NCBI GenBank assembly: GCA_023441255.1
Contig: JAEZPW010000041.1
Coordinates: 1-10,975, forward strand
Origin: Acidobacteriota bacterium
GTDB taxonomy: Bacteria > Acidobacteriota > Terriglobia > Terriglobales > Acidobacteriaceae
Direction: 5' to 3'
DNA length: 10,975 nt
In this document: positions 7,447 through 10,975 of the stretch, piece by piece
Layout of the letters: each line of letters begins with the position of its first letter
Position numbering within the stretch: position 1 is the first letter of the stretch
Program-made: the position numbers and the translations under genes
The notes under the pieces: model-generated
The model's database searches: none
Told to the model about the DNA's origin: nothing
The model's input: the letters and a program-made list of their open reading frames with translations, nothing else

Positions 7447-7863
7447 CTATTCGAACTCCACCAAAACCTGTCCAACCTGCACTGCGTCGCCGGGATCTAC
7501 ATTAACCTTCTTCACCTTGCCGGCGACCGGGGCAGTCACGTTGGTTTCCATCTTCATGGCTTCCAGCACCATCATCAGGTCGTCGACCTGAAGCTCCTGC
7601 CCTTCCTGCGCGTTCACCTTGATCACGACTCCGGCGATCGGGCTGCGGCAGACTTTGTCCTCGTCCACCGGACCTTCCGCGGCGTGACCGTTAGGCTTGG
7701 TCGGAATCGGAGTCGGAACCGGCGCGGAAGGCAGAGTAACTGCGGAAGTTGGCGCATACGGTGGTATGTATCCACCCAGCGCGCGCGGTCCATACTGTTC
7801 TTCTTGCGGCACTTCGACTTCGACTTCGTAAGCCTTGCCGTCAACCGTAATGTTCAGCTTCAC
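7447..7863 (-). CDS. Biotin carboxyl carrier protein (transcarboxylase 1.3S-like)
   Basis: This 138-residue biotinyl protein carries the carboxyl group between the two carboxyltransferases. The C-terminal biotinyl domain (about 70-138) contains EAMKM at 101-105, with K104 the biotinylation site. Next comes a Pro/Ala-rich flexible linker (about 38-65). The N-terminus (MKLNITVDGKAYEVEVEV) resembles the start of P. shermanii 1.3S and of the MmdC/OadA carrier region, which in that enzyme contacts the 5S and 12S subunits. The 1.3S protein is about 123 residues, so size fits. The start is GTG at 7863 with AGGAG 6 bp upstream. It follows the accessory gene after 105 bp. No biotin carboxylase domain or gene is visible, unlike acetyl- or propionyl-CoA carboxylase clusters. 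Confidence 0.92.
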   Translation of the reverse strand: MKLNITVDGKAYEVEVEVPQEEQYGPRALGGYIPPYAPTSAVTLPSAPVPTPIPTKPNGHAAEGPVDEDKVCRSPIAGVVIKVNAQEGQELQVDDLMMVLEAMKMETNVTAPVAGKVKKVNVDPGDAVQVGQVLVEFE

Positions 7864-7939
7864 TTTCAGCTCCTAGAAGTGCTTCGCTCTTTCTAGCGAT
7901 CTCTTGTAAGGCCGGGTTCTCCGGCGCGAATGGTGTGTG

Positions 7940-7962
7940 GGGACGGGGCTGTGCCCCGTCCC
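7940..7962. repeat. Perfect hairpin repeat upstream of the biotin carrier gene
   Basis: GGGACGGGGC (7940-7949), loop TGT, GCCCCGTCCC (7953-7962): a perfect 10-bp GC-rich stem. It lies in the 105-bp gap, 6 bp from the stop codon of the accessory gene. A second, decayed copy of the same sequence is at 2654-2669. On the minus strand no T-run follows, so a rho-independent terminator is unlikely. Confidence 0.8.
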
Positions 7963-7968
7963 GCAGTC

Positions 7969-8361
7969 CTAACGCTGCAGCGCCAGATTGTGCGACGCCT
8001 GGATGAATACTCGTCCCTGCTGCGCCCACGAACTCGTACCGACGGGGTGAATCAACCGCGCGCTGCGTATGCGGAAGCTCTTCCCCAGGAAGTGCGCTAC
8101 GGCAGCCGTGATCACCGCCAGGATTTCCGGGCTCACACCTTCATCCTGCTTCGGAGCGGGTTTCGCTACGGCAACTGGCGTTGGCTTGGCGGGCACGACC
8201 GGCATGGCCGCCGTGCTTGCCGCCGCTGCCGCCGCCATGGCCTTCGGCGGTTCGGGCGAACTGACCGTGTTTCCCTGCGCTGCGAGTAGTTCGCGCATTT
8301 CCGCCAGCTGCCGCTCCAGTTGCGCCACGCGATCGCTTAGTGTTGGCTTTTTCGTTGGCAT
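7969..8361 (-). CDS. Small OadG/MmdD-like accessory subunit of the carboxyltransferase complex
   Basis: This 130-residue protein has three visible parts. Residues 1-30 are hydrophilic with heptad-like leucines (LSDRVAQLERQLAEMRELL), a likely short coiled coil. Residues about 38-72 are an Ala/Pro/Lys-rich linker. Residues about 74-130 are a compact domain beginning SPEILAVITAAVAHFLG and ending SWAQQGRVFIQASHNL. That last domain resembles, from memory, the C-terminal part of MmdD/OadG and the small MmdE subunit of sodium-pumping decarboxylases. Those proteins normally start with a membrane helix; none is visible here, so this version should be soluble. ATG at 8361 has GAGG 5 bp upstream, and the gene follows the 12S gene by 19 bp, suggesting its product belongs to the same complex. 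Its exact role is not established; an assembly or tethering subunit is my inference. Confidence 0.75.
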   Translation of the reverse strand: MPTKKPTLSDRVAQLERQLAEMRELLAAQGNTVSSPEPPKAMAAAAAASTAAMPVVPAKPTPVAVAKPAPKQDEGVSPEILAVITAAVAHFLGKSFRIRSARLIHPVGTSSWAQQGRVFIQASHNLALQR

Positions 8362-8380
8362 CTCGGCCTCACTTTCTCGA

Positions 8381-9961
8381 TTAGAGCGGCATCAAGCCGT
8401 GCTTTTTCGGGGGACGCAGTTCGCGTTTGGTCTGCAGCGCATCGAGCGCGCTCGCCAGTGCCATGCGCGTTTCAGCAGGCTCGATGATGTCATCCACCAG
8501 TCGGCGTCCCGCGGCAACGAACGGCGAGCAGAACGTATCGCGGTACAGATCGATCATCTCCTGTCGCTTTGCCGCCTTGTTTTCCGACTTCTCGATCTCC
8601 TTGCGAAAGACGACTTCGACTGCACCTTCAGCGCCCATCACTGCCACTTCCGCCGTCGGCCATGCCAGCACGCGGTCCGCACCCAGATCCTTGCAGCACA
8701 TCGCGATGTACGCACCACCATAGGCCTTGCGCAGAACGATGGTGACCTTCGGGACTGTCGCAGCCGAGTAGGCAAACAGCATCTTCGCGCCGTGACGAAT
8801 AATGCCGCCGAATTCCTGCTGTGTTCCCGGAAGGAAGCCGGGAACGTCAACCAGCGTCACAAGAGGAATGTTGAAGGCGTTGCAGAAGCGGATGAAGCGC
8901 GCAGACTTGTCACTGGCGTTGATGTCAAGCACGCCCGCCAGGACACACGGCTGGTTGGCAATAATGCCGACCGAGCGACCCTGCACGCGGGCGAAGCCGA
9001 TCACGATGTTCGGCGCGAATCCCGACTGCACTTCGAGGAAGTCGGCGTTGTCCACCAGCCGCAGGATGACGTTGCGCACGTCATACGGGACCTTGGTTTC
9101 GGCCGGAACGATGTAGTTCAGCTCCGGGTCGGGCGCGAGGTTCGGGTCGTAGTCGAGCCGCGGCGGATCTTCAAGATTGTTGGACGGCAAGAAGCTCAGC
9201 AGCCGCCGGCAAGTATAGAGCGCTTCCTCGTCGTTCTCGGCGACAAAGTGCACATTGCCGGATTTCGTCATGTGCGTGATCGCGCCGCCAAGGTCGTCGT
9301 TGCTCACCACTTCGCCCGTGACCTGCTTGATTACGGCCGGGCCGGTGATGAACATGTGCGCTTTTTTCGTCTGGATAATGAAGTCGGTCAGAGCCGGGCT
9401 GTAAACCGCGCCGCCCGCACACGGTCCCGAAATAATCGAGATCTGCGGCACCGTGCCCGATAGCATCGTGTTGTTGTAGAACACACGTGCGTAGCCCGCG
9501 AGCGCGTCGATACCTTCCTGCACGCGCGCGCCGCCCGAGTCGTTGATGAAGATGAACGGTGATCCCGTCTTCAGGGACATCTTCATCATCTCGACTGCTT
9601 TGTCGTTGTGGATCTCACCAGCCGAACCGCCGGCCACGGTGAAATCCTGGCTGGCGACGTGGACAAGGCGTCCATCAACTTTGCCGCATCCGGTTACAAC
9701 GCCGTCGGCCGGAACGTCTTTGCCCGTCATATCGAAGTTCGTGCAGCGGTGCTTCGCAAACAAGCCGACTTCCTGAAAGCTTCCTGGATCGATCAGCCGC
9801 TCAATGCGTTCACGCGCGGTCAGCTTGCCGCCTTCATGCTGTTTCTTGACACGCTCCTCGCCGCCTCCGAGCTCGATCCGCGCGCGCTCAGTCTCGATCA
9901 TCTTGATCCTGTCATCGACGGCCTGCTTGTTGATCTCCAGTTTGTTCTGTGGACTTGCCAT
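8381..9961 (-). CDS. mmdA: Methylmalonyl-CoA carboxyltransferase, 12S-type (MmdA/PccB family)
   Basis: This 526-residue biotin-dependent carboxyltransferase has two crotonase-fold halves. It moves the carboxyl group between (S)-methylmalonyl-CoA and biotin, leaving propionyl-CoA. The length fits the P. shermanii 12S subunit (about 524). Visible motifs are FTVAGGSAGE (107-116), oxyanion-hole region SGPCAGGAVYSPAL (about 178-191), VPGFLPG (about 373-379) and RKAYGGAYIAM (411-421). The C-terminus ends KKHGLMPL, as in 12S and MmdA proteins. Residue 419 is Ile where actinobacterial PccB has Asp, arguing for the 12S/MmdA branch. I chose ATG at 9961 because GGAGG lies 10 bp upstream and the family-like N-terminus starts soon after. 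An in-frame GTG at 10003 falls inside a hairpin repeat. Alternatives are an ATP-dependent propionyl-CoA carboxylase beta subunit or a sodium-pump alpha subunit. Confidence 0.93.
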   Translation of the reverse strand: MASPQNKLEINKQAVDDRIKMIETERARIELGGGEERVKKQHEGGKLTARERIERLIDPGSFQEVGLFAKHRCTNFDMTGKDVPADGVVTGCGKVDGRLVHVASQDFTVAGGSAGEIHNDKAVEMMKMSLKTGSPFIFINDSGGARVQEGIDALAGYARVFYNNTMLSGTVPQISIISGPCAGGAVYSPALTDFIIQTKKAHMFITGPAVIKQVTGEVVSNDDLGGAITHMTKSGNVHFVAENDEEALYTCRRLLSFLPSNNLEDPPRLDYDPNLAPDPELNYIVPAETKVPYDVRNVILRLVDNADFLEVQSGFAPNIVIGFARVQGRSVGIIANQPCVLAGVLDINASDKSARFIRFCNAFNIPLVTLVDVPGFLPGTQQEFGGIIRHGAKMLFAYSAATVPKVTIVLRKAYGGAYIAMCCKDLGADRVLAWPTAEVAVMGAEGAVEVVFRKEIEKSENKAAKRQEMIDLYRDTFCSPFVAAGRRLVDDIIEPAETRMALASALDALQTKRELRPPKKHGLMPL

Positions 9962-9971
9962 TTTCGCGCGC

Positions 9972-9976
9972 CCTCC
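9972..9976 (-). promoter_or_regulatory. Shine-Dalgarno site of the 12S gene
   Basis: GGAGG on the minus strand, 10 bp before ATG at 9961. Spacing is slightly long but it is the only good site here and decides this start over GTG at 10003. Confidence 0.6.
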
Positions 9977-9994
9977 ATTTGGCGCGTGGTTTTC

Positions 9995-10062
9995 TAGCGC
10001 CACCGTCCCTGGTGGCGGGCCTTGTTTCCTGGCGCCGGTGCCCTCACCGGCGGGCCCTGTTT
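9995..10062. repeat. Tandem pair of related hairpins between the 5S-like and 12S genes
   Basis: Two 33-base units (9995-10027 and 10030-10062) match at about 22 of 33 positions. Each is a hairpin followed by GGGCC(T/C)TGTTT on the plus strand. Unit 1: CGCCACC (9998-10004) with GGTGGCG (10011-10017). Unit 2: CGCCGGTG (10033-10040) with CACCGGCG (10045-10052). Most differences fall in the arms and loops, yet both stems remain perfectly paired. They take up about half of the 133-bp gap. Confidence 0.75.
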
Positions 10063-10094
10063 TGGTCTGAACTCTTCTCGGATCGCTGGTGACG

Positions 10095-10975
10095 CTATTT
10101 CGTCGGCGCCACCGTGACCGTGTGCGTCTTGCCCTCGACCGTGATCACGTAATTCACCGCGCCCGGCATCTCGGTCGCCGGTTTTGCCGGTGCCGCTGCT
10201 GCCGCCTTCGCCTTCGTCTCCTCAGGCTTCTTGCCCACGTTCTTCGGGCCTTCATGACGAGTGCCGAAGAACTTCGGAGCAACCTGCGGGAACATGGCGT
10301 AGGTCAGCACATCCTCAGAGCTACCGTTGCAGCCCTTGAGAGCCAACGCTTCCGAGCGCATCTTTTCCCATTCGGGCTTCAGCAGGTCGGCTGGACGGCA
10401 CGTGATCGCTTCCTTCTTGGCATGCTCGGCTGCGCGCTTCAGCACGTCGGGATTCTTTTCGCCCAGCGTGCTTCCGTAGTAGCCCAGCATCAGGTCGGCG
10501 AATTCGCCGGTCAGGACTTTGTATTTGCCCATCAGCACGTTGAAAACAGCCTGCGTGCCGACGATCTGGCTTGATGGAGTTACCAGTGGAGGATATCCGC
10601 TGTCCTTGCGGACGTTCGGTACTTCGTCTAGCACTTCCTTGATCTTGTCGCCGGCGCCCTGACCCTTGAGCTGGCTTTCCATGTTGCTGATCATGCCGCC
10701 CGGAATCTGGCTTTTGAAAATCTCCGTGTCCACGCCGGTGATCTTGCTCAGGAACTCGCTGTAGCGCGGACGCACCGTCTCGAAGTAGCTCTTCACCTTC
10801 AGGATGCGTTCCATGTCGAGGCCGGTCGTAAAGCCCGTTCCCTCGAGCATCTCGATGAAACTCTCCGTCGGGTTGTGGCCCGGCCCCAGGCTCATCGAAC
10901 TGATCGCCGTGTCCACGATGTCGCAGCCCGCTTCAACGGCCTTCATGATCGAGACCAGCGTGACGCCCGTCGTCG
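10095..10975 (-). CDS. oadA: OadA/transcarboxylase 5S-type pyruvate carboxyltransferase (C-terminal part, partial)
   Basis: The reading frame runs off the right edge, so only the last 292 residues of a family of roughly 500-600 are visible. It begins in the last part of the HMGL-like TIM barrel (TLVSIMKAVEAGCDIVDTAI, then SSMSLGPGHNPTES). It continues with the conserved carboxylase domain of pyruvate carboxylase/OadA proteins (IPGGMISNMESQL, DSGYPPLVTPSSQIVGTQAV, GEFADLMLGYYG). The metal-binding histidines and carbamylated lysine lie beyond the window. An Ala/Pro/Lys-rich linker and a short beta-rich tail (VNYVITVEGKTHTVTVAP) end the protein. No biotinyl domain is fused, as in the 5S subunit, and the carrier is encoded separately downstream. 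The product should interconvert pyruvate and oxaloacetate via carboxybiotin. Alternatives are a stand-alone oxaloacetate decarboxylase alpha or a PycB subunit, which would need a membrane beta subunit or a biotin carboxylase elsewhere. Confidence 0.88.
   Translation of the reverse strand, partial: TTGVTLVSIMKAVEAGCDIVDTAISSMSLGPGHNPTESFIEMLEGTGFTTGLDMERILKVKSYFETVRPRYSEFLSKITGVDTEIFKSQIPGGMISNMESQLKGQGAGDKIKEVLDEVPNVRKDSGYPPLVTPSSQIVGTQAVFNVLMGKYKVLTGEFADLMLGYYGSTLGEKNPDVLKRAAEHAKKEAITCRPADLLKPEWEKMRSEALALKGCNGSSEDVLTYAMFPQVAPKFFGTRHEGPKNVGKKPEETKAKAAAAAPAKPATEMPGAVNYVITVEGKTHTVTVAPTK

Noticed and set aside
7940..7962. GC-rich hairpin as a rho-independent terminator after the accessory gene
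   Set aside because: No T-run follows on the minus strand, and the related copy near mutB shows it to be a repeat rather than a dedicated terminator.
8069..9463. Long plus-strand open frame opposite the 12S and accessory genes (464 codons)
   Set aside because: Same reason: it mirrors a conserved minus-strand gene and shows low-complexity His/Arg-rich sequence.
9962..10003. A 14-residue extension of the 12S protein from GTG at 10003
   Set aside because: The GTG lies within a hairpin repeat and has no ribosome binding site, while ATG at 9961 has GGAGG upstream.
2534..10062. CRISPR array or insertion sequence formed by the repeats
   Set aside because: Repeats are few, of different families, irregularly spaced and without spacers; no transposase or terminal inverted repeats with target duplication are visible.

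Overview
The window carries a nearly complete methylmalonyl-CoA (Wood-Werkman type) pathway operon on the minus strand, with the end of an unrelated plus-strand gene at the left edge. Base composition is moderately GC-rich. The GC-rich palindromic repeats between genes and the character of the proteins suggest a heterotrophic bacterium of the Acidobacteriota (Koribacter/Terriglobia-like). That assignment is an inference from recognition, not a database result.

Layout from left to right: (1) 1-543, plus strand, the C-terminal CBS-domain part of a CLC-type chloride channel or transporter. It converges on the minus-strand block with only 22 bp between the two stop codons. (2) 566-1255, minus strand, a short-chain dehydrogenase/reductase. 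(3) 1379-2488, minus, MeaB, the GTPase chaperone of methylmalonyl-CoA mutase. (4) 2680-4890, minus, MutB, the catalytic B12-dependent mutase subunit. (5) 4892-6793, minus, MutA, the non-catalytic mutase subunit, 1 bp upstream of mutB. (6) 6864-7355, minus, methylmalonyl-CoA epimerase. (7) 7447-7863, minus, a biotin carrier protein (1.3S-like). (8) 7969-8361, minus, a small OadG/MmdD-like accessory protein without a membrane segment. (9) 8381-9961, minus, a 12S-type methylmalonyl-CoA carboxyltransferase. (10) 10095-10975, minus, a 5S/OadA-type carboxyltransferase cut by the right edge.

Transcription runs right to left: 5S-like, 12S, accessory protein, 1.3S, epimerase, mutA, mutB, meaB, SDR. 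The promoter lies beyond the right edge. Together the products could interconvert succinyl-CoA and propionyl-CoA. MutAB isomerises succinyl-CoA to (R)-methylmalonyl-CoA, the epimerase inverts it to the (S) form, and the 12S/1.3S/5S proteins move the carboxyl group via biotin to pyruvate (giving oxaloacetate) or in reverse. There is no biotin carboxylase gene and no membrane decarboxylase beta subunit in the window. This favours a soluble transcarboxylase over an ATP-dependent propionyl-CoA carboxylase or a sodium-pumping decarboxylase, but genes beyond the right edge could change that reading.

Four of the five gaps between the 5S gene and meaB that exceed 60 bp hold a strong palindromic element, and the fifth holds a two-arm repeat copy. 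At least five sequence families are represented. One of these families also occurs inside mutB, in frame, adding about 17 residues to a variable N-terminal linker. No RNA gene, CRISPR array, insertion sequence or phage gene was seen, and no gene-free stretch exceeds 200 bp.
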